A DNA stretch of 30,641 bases. Origin: Euryarchaeota archaeon UBA105. GTDB lineage: Archaea > Thermoplasmatota > Poseidoniia > Poseidoniales > Thalassarchaeaceae. The stretch covers positions 1-30,641 of the forward strand of contig DALV01000014.1 of the NCBI GenBank assembly GCA_002496905.1, given 5' to 3'. Below the pieces are notes generated by a model that saw nothing but the letters and a program-made list of their open reading frames with translations, was not told where the DNA came from and did no database searches. A program made the position numbers and the translations under genes. Within the stretch, counting starts at the first letter, position 1. Every line of letters starts with the position of its first letter. Below, in pieces: positions 8,519 through 17,134 of this stretch.

Positions 8519-9388
8519 ATGCGGCAACTGCTTGAGTCGGAGCCTTTCACGTCGGTGGCTCCCAGCCTGAACCGAGCAGTTTCTGGTTTCAGAGGACACA
8601 ATGGTCCTGTGATGTTGCTGGCTGCTCCATCTCTTATTGGTGCGCTTTCTATTGCACCTATTGAAGCAGCCTTACTCGACCTGGGTTTACCCTATCGCCG
8701 TCGATTCAAATTGGAGTCTCCCTCCGATGGTTCTTGGATTCACATATTAGGGCCTGCTCAAGACTCAGGCCCGCAATACCTCTCAGAACCCCCTCGCCTC
8801 AGTCTTGGATTGGCTCTAGTCGATGGATTGGTTTCCTCATCGGGGGACGCTAGAAGAGGGCCACTTACCACAGTGGCCCAAGCTCATGCAATCGCTCAAT
8901 CATTGGCTCCTGATGGTCCTCGGGTTCGGAGATTACGCCCCTGGTTAATTTCTGGGAATTGGTTACATTCAGCGATAGATACAACTTACGATCCGGTTTT
9001 CACCGCACTTAGGGATATTCTAGTTGAAGAAGGCAGTGTTAGAATTGCTACAATGCCCGAAGTCCCTTCAATCGAATTATCCAATACACCTTGGATAGAA
9101 CAATTGGCTCTAGAGGCAGTATCTTCTAAATGGCCGGATTTAGATATGGAAGGTAGGGCTAGAGCCCTCTCGCATCTGATGCGTCCAGCACTGTCTCACT
9201 CAACACCTTCAACGGCTAGAATGGAAGAATTGGGCTGGCATAGAGTGATTGGGCCCAATTGGGATTCAGATTTAGCATCGGAAATCCTCAGAGCCGCTAG
9301 ACTTTGGAAACAAGGCTCTGCTAATCTAGCAGCGCATTCTCTGGTTGATTCATTATTGGGAACAGGGAGATCTCCAAAGTCTGAATAA
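8519..9388 (+). CDS. Possible degenerate DHH-type RecJ/Cdc45-like protein
   Basis: The family call is tentative. After about 28 residues the sequence HNGPVMLLAAPSLIGALSIAPIEAALLDLGLPYRRRF has the layout of the first strand-loop-helix of archaeal RecJ/GAN proteins (hydrophobic strand, metal loop, helix, next strand). The metal-binding DxDG loop is replaced by APSLIG. A segment around PRLSLGLALVDGLVSSSGDARRG may match the later HNP/DG region, again without acidic or His ligands. At 289 residues it is shorter than GAN nucleases. Its place directly behind rps15 is where I recall many archaea carrying a recJ-type gene. If right, this is an inactive, Cdc45-like relative. The frame stays open to TTG 8474; ATG 8519 has AGGT 3 nt upstream. 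It abuts the convergent gene at 9389 with no spacer. Confidence 0.6.
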   Translation: MRQLLESEPFTSVAPSLNRAVSGFRGHNGPVMLLAAPSLIGALSIAPIEAALLDLGLPYRRRFKLESPSDGSWIHILGPAQDSGPQYLSEPPRLSLGLALVDGLVSSSGDARRGPLTTVAQAHAIAQSLAPDGPRVRRLRPWLISGNWLHSAIDTTYDPVFTALRDILVEEGSVRIATMPEVPSIELSNTPWIEQLALEAVSSKWPDLDMEGRARALSHLMRPALSHSTPSTARMEELGWHRVIGPNWDSDLASEILRAARLWKQGSANLAAHSLVDSLLGTGRSPKSE

Positions 9389-11392
9389 TCATTCTAGCCG
9401 TAATGTAGATTCGCAGCCACTACATTCCAACCTAAGTGGTCTAACGTCAGATTCAACGGCATTAGAGACTCCACACTTTGGGCATTTAACCTGAGCACTG
9501 GCTCGTTTGCCTCTTTCGCGTCCCTCTGAAAAATTAGATCTTGGGGATACTAGTGCCACAGGGAAAACCAGTAACATGCTTGAAGATACAACTCCTAGGA
9601 CGAATGGCATATCAAGGCCCAAGACATACAATGCTAGAGAAAGGCCACCAAGAACCACCACTGTAAGCATCGTTGGAACCCTCGCTCGCCTCCTTGTCAT
9701 TGCCATACCTAAGCCCAGAGCCAAAACTAGCATGAAGACAGAAACCATCGCTGAAACCAATGGTGAATATAGAGCGCCACCGGTTGGTACAAACTCAACT
9801 CTGAAAGATTCCTCAGTATCTAGATCGCTCTCCTCTATTGTTACTATCTCAAAAATAATCCATCTTCGATGCTTAGCATCAATGTCTTCTGCCGCTACTC
9901 CTCCAAGGCCCTGTAGAGCTGTAGAGCGAATTTGTACATCTAACTCAACCTTGGTGTACAAATCATCATCACTTGGTCGGATGAAGGATTCAATCAATTG
10001 TTGTCTTTCACCAGCATTTATCTTGTGGGATGTGTCAATTCGAATGGTCACACTCTCGGCACTAAATGCCCTAGTGTGACCCAAATCGATTGTTATTTCA
10101 GTTGGTCCAAGATTTACTGGATTTACTCCAAGAATCGACTCAGCATCTAGGTACAGTCCATTAGCGAAGAATGATTTCATATCTGAGGCTGAACCAACCA
10201 GATGGCTGTTTAATGCGGCGATTTCTGAATCGTCTACCTGTCCATTATTGTATTCAGCACTGGTAATACTATCAGAGTAGGTCCGTAGATTACGCCACCA
10301 ACTATTGGAGGATAGACTATTGTTTCCAATATTGTCCAATCCCCATCTTACCCATTGAGACATTGCACCATCAAATTCTATTATTACTTCTCTCTCAACC
10401 ATATCTCCATCAAATTTAGCATTAACATCAACAAGTAAATTTGTTCCACCAGTTCTTAGAGGTTCAACAGCAGGATACCAGCCACCTGTACCTCCTCCTC
10501 CTTCTCCTGCGACGATGTTGTATGTGCGATTTGCCTCTATTCTAAGGGCGGTTTGTGGAATGAGATGGAATGCGACCATGTATGATCCCGAATCTGCGGA
10601 TTCTGGCATTTGCCAGGCGAAAGTAACCTCAACTCCGTTATTTGTTGGTGTTGCAATTGGGCTATCAGGAATGGCATTACTAGCGACTACCATTCCTCCG
10701 GTGGATGCGGACCACATTCTATCTCCAAATCCAGATTTTAGAAGTATTGGGAAGTATACCAATCTTCCATTTACGCTTGGTTCTTTCATGTCGATACTAA
10801 CTAAGGGGAATTTCATGGAAATTCTTCCAGAGAACTCATCAGTTCCCCAGATAAAGCGAATTCCAGCATCATCACCAGGGCTAGAAAATGATAAACTTCT
10901 AACTGAGAAAGTCAATTTTATTTTATCACCCGAGCGAACTTCTCCTGCAAGAACATCTACCGTAATCACTACTTCTCCCTCATTTGTGAGGAATAATCCT
11001 GCTCCCGCATCTCCCTCGAAGTAAGTACTGCCAATATTGACTCCTATTGTGGCATTTATTTGGATTCCAGCAGCCGCTTCAACCTCATATGGAATACGGA
11101 ATTCCCAAGTTGAATCGGGGTAATCCCCCTGTAACCCCCAATTTGTTTCCCAAGTGCCAATTTCAACTAATCCTTGAATGGAAGGTGTAACAAATTGCTC
11201 GAATTTTTCATCAAGGTCGGAATCAAATGGTGAAAGCGACCCCTCATCAGCGCTACCAGTCAAAAATAGGTCAAAGTCCTGCGAAATGCAACAAGCACCA
11301 TCTTCCTCAGCAACTACTGGGGAATATGGCATAATGACTAGCATCAGTAGTGCCACAATTAGCACTGCTCCACCCCTCTGAGGTGCCTGCAT
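9389..11392 (-). CDS. Secreted membrane protein with C-terminal TM cluster and zinc ribbon
   Basis: Unrecognised family, 667 residues. The N-terminus is a signal peptide (GGAVLIVALLMLVIMPYSPVVA) followed by an acidic ectodomain of roughly 500 residues that reads as beta-rich. Three hydrophobic segments lie in about 545-620 (SAMVSVFMLVLALGLGMAM, TVVVLGGLSLALYVLGL, LGVVSSSMLLVFPVALV). The C-terminal tail ends in a zinc ribbon, C637/C640 (CPKCG) and C657/C660 (CSGC). The ectodomain is thus outside and the ribbon should be in the cytoplasm. A stem-loop (11371-11385; 6 bp with one G-U on the mRNA side) lies just inside the coding start. It is downstream of gltX on the same strand, across a 116-bp gap with a strong hairpin. 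Confidence 0.75.
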   Translation of the reverse strand: MQAPQRGGAVLIVALLMLVIMPYSPVVAEEDGACCISQDFDLFLTGSADEGSLSPFDSDLDEKFEQFVTPSIQGLVEIGTWETNWGLQGDYPDSTWEFRIPYEVEAAAGIQINATIGVNIGSTYFEGDAGAGLFLTNEGEVVITVDVLAGEVRSGDKIKLTFSVRSLSFSSPGDDAGIRFIWGTDEFSGRISMKFPLVSIDMKEPSVNGRLVYFPILLKSGFGDRMWSASTGGMVVASNAIPDSPIATPTNNGVEVTFAWQMPESADSGSYMVAFHLIPQTALRIEANRTYNIVAGEGGGGTGGWYPAVEPLRTGGTNLLVDVNAKFDGDMVEREVIIEFDGAMSQWVRWGLDNIGNNSLSSNSWWRNLRTYSDSITSAEYNNGQVDDSEIAALNSHLVGSASDMKSFFANGLYLDAESILGVNPVNLGPTEITIDLGHTRAFSAESVTIRIDTSHKINAGERQQLIESFIRPSDDDLYTKVELDVQIRSTALQGLGGVAAEDIDAKHRRWIIFEIVTIEESDLDTEESFRVEFVPTGGALYSPLVSAMVSVFMLVLALGLGMAMTRRRARVPTMLTVVVLGGLSLALYVLGLDMPFVLGVVSSSMLLVFPVALVSPRSNFSEGRERGKRASAQVKCPKCGVSNAVESDVRPLRLECSGCESTLRLE

Positions 11393-11465
11393 ATTGCGGA
11401 GTGGCTGGCTTTACACCCTTGAATGCGACCCTTGCTGGATTCATTTGTTGAAGTTTTCATTATCT

Positions 11466-11482
11466 CGGCGCCGTAGGCGCCG
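11466..11482. other. Strong GC triloop hairpin downstream of gltX
   Basis: CGGCGCC-GTA-GGCGCCG, a perfect 7-bp stem with a 3-nt loop, 26 nt past the gltX stop and 74 nt before the next minus-strand start. No T-run follows on the minus strand, so it does not look like a classical terminator; it may be an RNA processing or stability element. Confidence 0.65.
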
Positions 11483-11508
11483 CGTACATACGTGAGACTG
11501 AATATTCT

Positions 11509-13224
11509 CTAACCGTGCAAAAATAGTAACTCAACAGCACCATTTTCTGGGACCTTCTCAATTTTTGCGAAACCCACCCTTTCTAACTGTAAGATTTCAC
11601 CCTCAACTAAATCGATATTCTCGATTAGTCCTTCATCAATTCTAAACTCAGTTCCTAATGGGGTAGTTAGGCGAGCCATTCGACTCTGATTTATTGGTAA
11701 CCAATGCACTATTGTACGCTTGTCACTTCTCTGCAAGGAGTTCACTATTGCCTGATTTTCCCTTATCGACACATCTGCGAAGTCTTTCAAACGTAATTTT
11801 TCGAAATAATCCCTATCCTCAATTACAAATTCATCCGAAATTGTCCATTCACGAACTCCTTCAATTTCCTCGTGTGGGTGGCGAGCAATTTGCAACACAT
11901 TTGGATGTTCTATTTCATCCATATTAAGTGACATATTTCTTGGATTTCTAACGAAGGTTCTCCTCTCACAAACCGAATCAATCACGGAAGAATTGAATGA
12001 CTCAATGGTTTGCATTGATATTGAAATATCCTTCTGGGTTAATCCAAGATCTAACCAGAAATCCCTGATGGCTTTAGGTTCAAAACCTCGACGTTTCAAT
12101 GCGGAAATAGTGGGTAAACGGGGATCATCCCATCCCTCAAATATCCCATCAGCAATATCGACCTTCATCCCAGAAGTTGAGAATCCTCCAAACTCGTGTA
12201 CCTTTACTCGACCCCAATATAGGGGTTCAGGATATTTCCATCCGAAGTGATCGTACAATAGAGTCTGTTTTCTTGTAGAATCCATCAAATCCTTACCTCT
12301 AACAATATGGGTCACTCCTTGAAGATAATCTTCAACTGCACTTTGGAAATCTAGTAATGGCCAGACTTTGTATAGATCTCCGACCATTGGATGCGGGCTG
12401 TGTTGTATCCGTAAAGCGGGCCAATCACGAAGCGCAGGATTGGGTAATTCCAGATCAGTTTTGACCCTTACAACCGCCCCGCCTTCCTCTATACTACCAT
12501 CATTCATCGACTGCCAATCTGAGAGATTATTTTCCGTATTTTTTCCCCTACAAGGGCAGGGTTGTGAATTATCCCTGAGGTCCTTGAATTCTCCAGCACT
12601 ACATCGGCACACGTAACCAAATCCGGATTCAAGCATTTGTTTGGCATATTCAAGATAGATTGGCATTCTTTCACTGGCCCGGATAATAATATCGGCAGGT
12701 CTGCCTGCAAGCCATTCGTATTCTTCTTCTATCCAACCATAGGCTTCAGGTAGAGGTGGTTTTACTCTAGTATCAGTATCATCGTAACGTAAGACAACTT
12801 TACCGGAATACATCTTTGCGAATTCGGAATTAATCACAACTCCTCTGGAGTGTCCAATAGTAAGAGGTCCATTTGGATTTGGTGCAAAGCGTAAAATCAC
12901 CTTCCCTTCAATCGCATTGGGAAGTGGTTTTAGTCCAACTCTTTTCTGTTGTTTTTGTCTTTGCAAAGCTTCTGGATTCGTTGCAACTAAGGATTCTCTA
13001 ACAGCATCAAGGCCATACTCTTTCGCCATTTGATTTGCGGCTTCTACCTCTTTTTCTACCAAGGATTTGAGGTCCTTTGCTCTAGGCCTGAGGTCCGCTC
13101 TTTCACCTAATAAGCGACCTAGTACAGAACCGGATTGACCGGCCCCATCGTACTCAAGGGTATTTTGCATAGCATACTTACGAACTGTATCTATGGTCTT
13201 TGAATCCCAGTCGGAATCTGCCAT
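11509..13224 (-). CDS. gltX: Glutamyl-tRNA synthetase, archaeal type
   Basis: Class I aminoacyl-tRNA synthetase that charges tRNA-Glu and, in archaea, also tRNA-Gln for later amidation. The catalytic fold carries the HIGH-type motif PNGPLTIGHSRG (TIGH at 122-125) and the KMSKS-equivalent STSGMK at 349-354. A zinc knuckle is formed by C206/C208 and C223/C225. The helical N-terminal extension (1-100) and the all-beta C-terminal anticodon-binding region (about 405-571) are those of the archaeal/eukaryotic GluRS/GlnRS group, and 571 residues is normal. ATG 13224 follows rnhB by 23 bp. A 7-bp hairpin occupies nearly the whole gap in place of a Shine-Dalgarno site. Confidence 0.96.
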   Translation of the reverse strand: MADSDWDSKTIDTVRKYAMQNTLEYDGAGQSGSVLGRLLGERADLRPRAKDLKSLVEKEVEAANQMAKEYGLDAVRESLVATNPEALQRQKQQKRVGLKPLPNAIEGKVILRFAPNPNGPLTIGHSRGVVINSEFAKMYSGKVVLRYDDTDTRVKPPLPEAYGWIEEEYEWLAGRPADIIIRASERMPIYLEYAKQMLESGFGYVCRCSAGEFKDLRDNSQPCPCRGKNTENNLSDWQSMNDGSIEEGGAVVRVKTDLELPNPALRDWPALRIQHSPHPMVGDLYKVWPLLDFQSAVEDYLQGVTHIVRGKDLMDSTRKQTLLYDHFGWKYPEPLYWGRVKVHEFGGFSTSGMKVDIADGIFEGWDDPRLPTISALKRRGFEPKAIRDFWLDLGLTQKDISISMQTIESFNSSVIDSVCERRTFVRNPRNMSLNMDEIEHPNVLQIARHPHEEIEGVREWTISDEFVIEDRDYFEKLRLKDFADVSIRENQAIVNSLQRSDKRTIVHWLPINQSRMARLTTPLGTEFRIDEGLIENIDLVEGEILQLERVGFAKIEKVPENGAVELLFLHG

Positions 13225-13228
13225 GCTA

Positions 13229-13245
13229 TCGGGCCTGCGGCCCGA
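13229..13245. other. GC triloop hairpin between rnhB stop and gltX start
   Basis: TCGGGCC-TGC-GGCCCGA, a perfect 7-bp stem. On the minus strand it starts 2 nt after the rnhB stop and ends 4 nt before the gltX ATG, so it would cover the place where a ribosome-binding site is expected. Confidence 0.7.
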
Positions 13246-13247
13246 AG

Positions 13248-14009
13248 TCAGGCATTTGACGCTTCTCTACCTGACCAGTCATCAAGTGACGATTGTACAA
13301 CAGGTCCGCCTTGCTCCGACCGAATTGGAACAGGGGTCCCATGCAACTTTTGCCAAATATCAGATACGGTTGCCCAACTCCATCTTAAAGCGTCATGTGG
13401 TTTACCGTTCGAGAGCATCTTTTCTACGGCAACTCGTGTAGTTTTATCCGAAGGGTATCCTGAACCAATTTCAATACCTGTTCGAGCTGCGATTTCTTCG
13501 ATTACTGAGTCTCTTGATACTTTTGCGAGAATTGAGGCGCCCCCTGTCACAAGGTCTCTGGAATCCATACCGTGTTCGGCCTCAATTTTCCATCCCCCCC
13601 AGTCCTCGCCCAATGATGTTTCAAGCCTCATTGCGAACCTTTTTTCATTTACATCACAAGCATCTGCACGAATTACTCCCGATTCAATAGACAAATCAGT
13701 AGCAATAATCGCCTCAGAAAATAAATCTATTTCCAAACTATTCAAATCAGAATTTAGGCTGTTAAGATCTATTCTTTTCGAGGAACAGAGAATTAACCCT
13801 GATTTCCAACTTCCATCCTCTATATGGCTATCGATTTCGGTGAAAATTCGAAGACGTTCATTAGGTGAAAGATCCTTAGAATCCTTTACTTTCAACTGAG
13901 TTAATTTGTCGATATCATCTGTTGGGATTGCTAATGCTGCAACTACCAAAGGTCCGATTACAGGCCCCCTGCCAGCCTCGTCGACACCAATGATCCAGTC
14001 ACTACCCAC
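13248..14009 (-). CDS. rnhB: Ribonuclease HII
   Basis: Removes RNA from RNA-DNA hybrids, including single ribonucleotides in DNA and Okazaki primers. The family motifs are all present: IIGVDEAGRGPVIGP with D10 and E11, KDSKDLSPNER, ADACDVNEKRF with the third acidic ligand near D116/D119, and AEHGMDSRDLVTGGASILAK with D149. The chain is 253 residues; the last 35 or so (after ALRWSWATVSDIW) form a variable tail. The start is GTG 14009, inside a small hairpin (14004-14014, ACCC-ACA-GGGT). It lies 15 nt after the stop of the SGNH protein gene and 23 nt before gltX, so the three are probably one transcript. Confidence 0.95.
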   Translation of the reverse strand: MGSDWIIGVDEAGRGPVIGPLVVAALAIPTDDIDKLTQLKVKDSKDLSPNERLRIFTEIDSHIEDGSWKSGLILCSSKRIDLNSLNSDLNSLEIDLFSEAIIATDLSIESGVIRADACDVNEKRFAMRLETSLGEDWGGWKIEAEHGMDSRDLVTGGASILAKVSRDSVIEEIAARTGIEIGSGYPSDKTTRVAVEKMLSNGKPHDALRWSWATVSDIWQKLHGTPVPIRSEQGGPVVQSSLDDWSGREASNA

Positions 14010-14024
14010 AGGGTGCCGGTGGTA

Positions 14025-16844
14025 TCAAGGGTCTTCATCATCACGCAAATCTTTGCCAAGGGAATTCAATCTTTCATCGAAATCGTCTAAGTCCAAAACC
14101 ATGTTTTCAGGATGAATTAGATCACTATCTTGCAATTGTTCTGCCATTTCGATTGCATCGAGTATGGCATCCTCGGCCTGAGATTCGTCAAGTAAATCTC
14201 CGGCATCATCGATTACCTCTGCCTTCGGAGCCGGTGATACTTCTCTAGAGTGGTCTCCTGATTTTTCCATGAATTCCTGCTTGAAGGATTCTAGATCGGT
14301 TGTTGGGCTCTCTATCAGTTCGGGTTGTTCTTTCTCACTCGCATCAAATTTTGACATCCAGTCTCCAACTTCTTCAACAACAACCATTGGGTTATTTCTT
14401 CTGTAATATTCCCTGTCTGCTTCAATTCTGTGTCTTATTGCAAAGGCTACCGCGATTGTTCCGACAATACTGACAGTTACAATTAGAATAGTTTGCAACC
14501 ATCGCTGCAAAAAATTACTGAAAACACTAGGCTCATCCGGGTCAACCGGTTGGGTTGGTTGCATGCCATCAATTTGAGTTGAATGTTCTACAGTATGTTG
14601 AACTGCGGGGTCTCGGAACGATCTAATTTCGACTGTTAGAATCGCATTTGAGTCAATCGGGACCTCACTAGGAACATCCATCCAAACCTCGAAAATTAGA
14701 ATTCCATTTATTGGAACATCCAGAACTTCGAATGATCTACCTTGGTTCGTTGAAGATTCTAATTCATTTGGAGGAATTACTCCAAAATCTGTAAAATCTG
14801 TGCATTCAACACCTACAACCAGTCCGTCTGGGCTATTGCCTATATTCTTCACTTCCCAATAACCGGTCAATCTTCCATCATTCACCTCAGCATCGGAGCG
14901 AATAATTTCCCAAGCGTGAACAGCTGCGATTGATACATCAAAACTAACCTCTGCAGGAACCCAGCCATCGACCTCCAATTCTAGTGTTACTTTTCCGCTA
15001 ATTTCTGCCTCTAATCCAATTGCAGCCCAAGCCGAAACATCGATTCCGTGGACGGTTTGACCAGGACCCAAAAATCGAGTATATTCTGTAATGTTAACGA
15101 CTAACCAGTCCGGTTTTTCAGATACACTCAGGTTGAATAGATAAGCAGCATCTCCAGTATTTTCAATATATAATTCTACAAAACAAGTGTCTCCGGGTTT
15201 TACATCGAAATTGCAATTGACATTTGTCAACCCCAGGTCGCCACCGGACCGGGGAACTATGCTAATTGTCTGATTTAGCGTTTGAATATCTTCTACGCCA
15301 TCTGCCCAAAATTGAATCTTCATATCTAATTTTCCAGAAGTCAAAATTGGGGATTGCACCTGCATACGAACGGTAGTGGTTTCCCCTGGATTCATATCTT
15401 CCAAACCGACTCGATCGTAGATTATTGCGGTCCACCCATCGTGTGCAAACGATAGGCTAGGTGTCTGTATTGGAGATCCATTCTCGTAGACGGGTGCGAT
15501 GTTTATTCCAAGCGAATTAATCGAGTTCCCAATATTCTGTAACTCAAATTCTAGGTCAACAACGCCTCCCGGGTCGATAGAAGCAGTCCCACCTCCTTCG
15601 ATAACTTGCATGCCCTTCCATTCACCGTAACGAAGTGAAAAATTCCACCAATCTTGATTACCGGTATGGTCTCCAATTAAAGCTACGCTAAAGTCATGTA
15701 TCGAATCTTCAAGAGGGAAACCGGAGGATACTTCAGGCGCTGTAACACTAAATTCTAGCCACTGAACAACATCGCTTGGAGCATCAAATGAAAATCCCAC
15801 TTCCGGACTTGTTGGATAATTCCATGATACCTGCCAACCAGATGGGCTAGAGATTTCAATTAGCGCAGTAGTGTTTACCTCTGCTAGGTTAGTGAAATTG
15901 GCCGCTACCCCAATAGTTAGCCCTGGGTCAATGTTGAAAATTGAACCGGAATTGACTCCGAATTCAACTCCTAAATCTTCCAATTGCCAAGGGTAGGTTA
16001 ATCCTGATGTGTTGAATACAGTGTGGTCTGCCCATTGTTGCAATTCTAACGTTCTGGATAGGTTTATTCCTCCAGTACTTGGTAGACCGACCGACGATTC
16101 TCCGGTAACGGATACATGAATAACACAGGCGGCTAAATAAGTCCCTTGAATGGAGGGGTGGCTCCCATCTGAAGCGTATAGGTCAGAGAAAATAGTTCCA
16201 TCATCAGTAGCATTAGATATGGAGAAAAATATGTTCTCAAATGCCATCCCTACAGGAGCGATGAACACAGGTCTTTGATCAGATGATAGGTTTTCAGCGT
16301 AAGCAAGGTAACCAGTTTCTAGATGACGTTGCATCGTTTCGTAGTCAGGATACCTCCAACTATTGCTCTCATCACCATTTCTGTACCCCCAAGTCATTAG
16401 AAAGAAGGTGTCTCCACCATTGTCATCAACTAAATCATCGATAATTTGAGCACCCTGCATGCTATCTTGCCAATAGGATGAAGTTGTTGGGAAACCTGGA
16501 ACTTGGCTTTGATCTTGCAATATCACATAATCATGAGGAGACCTCAGAGTGCTGAACCATTCAGTACCTTCAGTTTGAGCTTGTTCTCCATGCCAAGCAA
16601 GTGTCTTGCCTCCACTAGTTAAGGGCTGTACATCGGGAGTAAATCCCGAAGAGGTTAGTAAATTCTCAACTCTAACACTCAATTGATTGTTGGAAGTATA
16701 TGAATTTCCAATCAATAATAGGTCAAGTGTAGAATCATTCGAAGGCGACTCCAAAGATTTCGGAGGCTCATTTAATTGGCCCGGTGCTGTTGACACAGAT
16801 AGCAATGCAAGAATCATCGCCATGGCCAAAGCCCTGCCTCGCAT
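14025..16844 (-). CDS. Surface SGNH/GDSL-type hydrolase with beta domains and TM anchor
   Basis: 939 residues. A signal peptide (1-22, ending APGQ) is followed by an SGNH-type hydrolase domain at about 40-270. LLLIGNSYTSNNQL gives the block I serine (S48), and SDGSHPSIQGTYLAA the catalytic D226 and H229; VILQDQS is a further family-like block. The substrate is probably an ester, for example acyl or acetyl groups on polysaccharides or lipids. Residues 290-770 look like tandem Ig-like/CARDB-type beta domains (repeated phrases such as IGNSPDGL and NTGDAAYLFNL). A TM segment lies at about 783-805 (TILIVTVSIVGTIAVAFAI). The cytoplasmic tail of about 130 residues is very acidic. A bulged stem-loop (16847-16864) sits 2 nt before the ATG. 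The hydrolase call is good, the substrate unknown. Confidence 0.82.
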   Translation of the reverse strand: MRGRALAMAMILALLSVSTAPGQLNEPPKSLESPSNDSTLDLLLIGNSYTSNNQLSVRVENLLTSSGFTPDVQPLTSGGKTLAWHGEQAQTEGTEWFSTLRSPHDYVILQDQSQVPGFPTTSSYWQDSMQGAQIIDDLVDDNGGDTFFLMTWGYRNGDESNSWRYPDYETMQRHLETGYLAYAENLSSDQRPVFIAPVGMAFENIFFSISNATDDGTIFSDLYASDGSHPSIQGTYLAACVIHVSVTGESSVGLPSTGGINLSRTLELQQWADHTVFNTSGLTYPWQLEDLGVEFGVNSGSIFNIDPGLTIGVAANFTNLAEVNTTALIEISSPSGWQVSWNYPTSPEVGFSFDAPSDVVQWLEFSVTAPEVSSGFPLEDSIHDFSVALIGDHTGNQDWWNFSLRYGEWKGMQVIEGGGTASIDPGGVVDLEFELQNIGNSINSLGINIAPVYENGSPIQTPSLSFAHDGWTAIIYDRVGLEDMNPGETTTVRMQVQSPILTSGKLDMKIQFWADGVEDIQTLNQTISIVPRSGGDLGLTNVNCNFDVKPGDTCFVELYIENTGDAAYLFNLSVSEKPDWLVVNITEYTRFLGPGQTVHGIDVSAWAAIGLEAEISGKVTLELEVDGWVPAEVSFDVSIAAVHAWEIIRSDAEVNDGRLTGYWEVKNIGNSPDGLVVGVECTDFTDFGVIPPNELESSTNQGRSFEVLDVPINGILIFEVWMDVPSEVPIDSNAILTVEIRSFRDPAVQHTVEHSTQIDGMQPTQPVDPDEPSVFSNFLQRWLQTILIVTVSIVGTIAVAFAIRHRIEADREYYRRNNPMVVVEEVGDWMSKFDASEKEQPELIESPTTDLESFKQEFMEKSGDHSREVSPAPKAEVIDDAGDLLDESQAEDAILDAIEMAEQLQDSDLIHPENMVLDLDDFDERLNSLGKDLRDDEDP

Positions 16845-16938
16845 GGGAGACGCTCATCGTTCTCGGTTTTGATTCCTACCCTTTCTCGTTGAATCGATTA
16901 AACGAAGCAACTATGGTCTTGGGTGCTGTTCCACGGCC

Positions 16939-17124
16939 ATGGCATCGAAGTGGCCATTTGGTAAGAAGAACGCCCCCGCCAAACCAAAGCCTACAGAAGA
17001 GAAGGCTGAGGTAGTTGAGTATGAGAGAAAGTCTGAGGATAAACAGAAGGATTTAATCAAGGATAAAAGCCACCTGAAAGACAAATCTTTTCTTGATGCA
17101 ATGGCGCTATTAGGCGATGATTGA
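16939..17124 (+). CDS. Small charged protein, unknown
   Basis: A 61-residue, Lys/Glu/Asp-rich protein: a basic N-terminus (MASKWPFGKKNAPAKPKP), a mixed-charge middle (about 35% Lys, Asp and Glu) and a short amphipathic end (SFLDAMALLGDD). It fills the space between the divergent SGNH gene start (16844) and the convergent pheT end (17135), which is too large for this compact genome to be plain spacer. I do not recognise it. AT-rich GATTAAAC around 16896 might be part of a promoter. It could be spurious, but the sharp end 10 bp before pheT's stop and the lack of any competing frame favour a real gene. Confidence 0.5.
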   Translation: MASKWPFGKKNAPAKPKPTEEKAEVVEYERKSEDKQKDLIKDKSHLKDKSFLDAMALLGDD

Positions 17125-17134
17125 TTTTGAGGAC

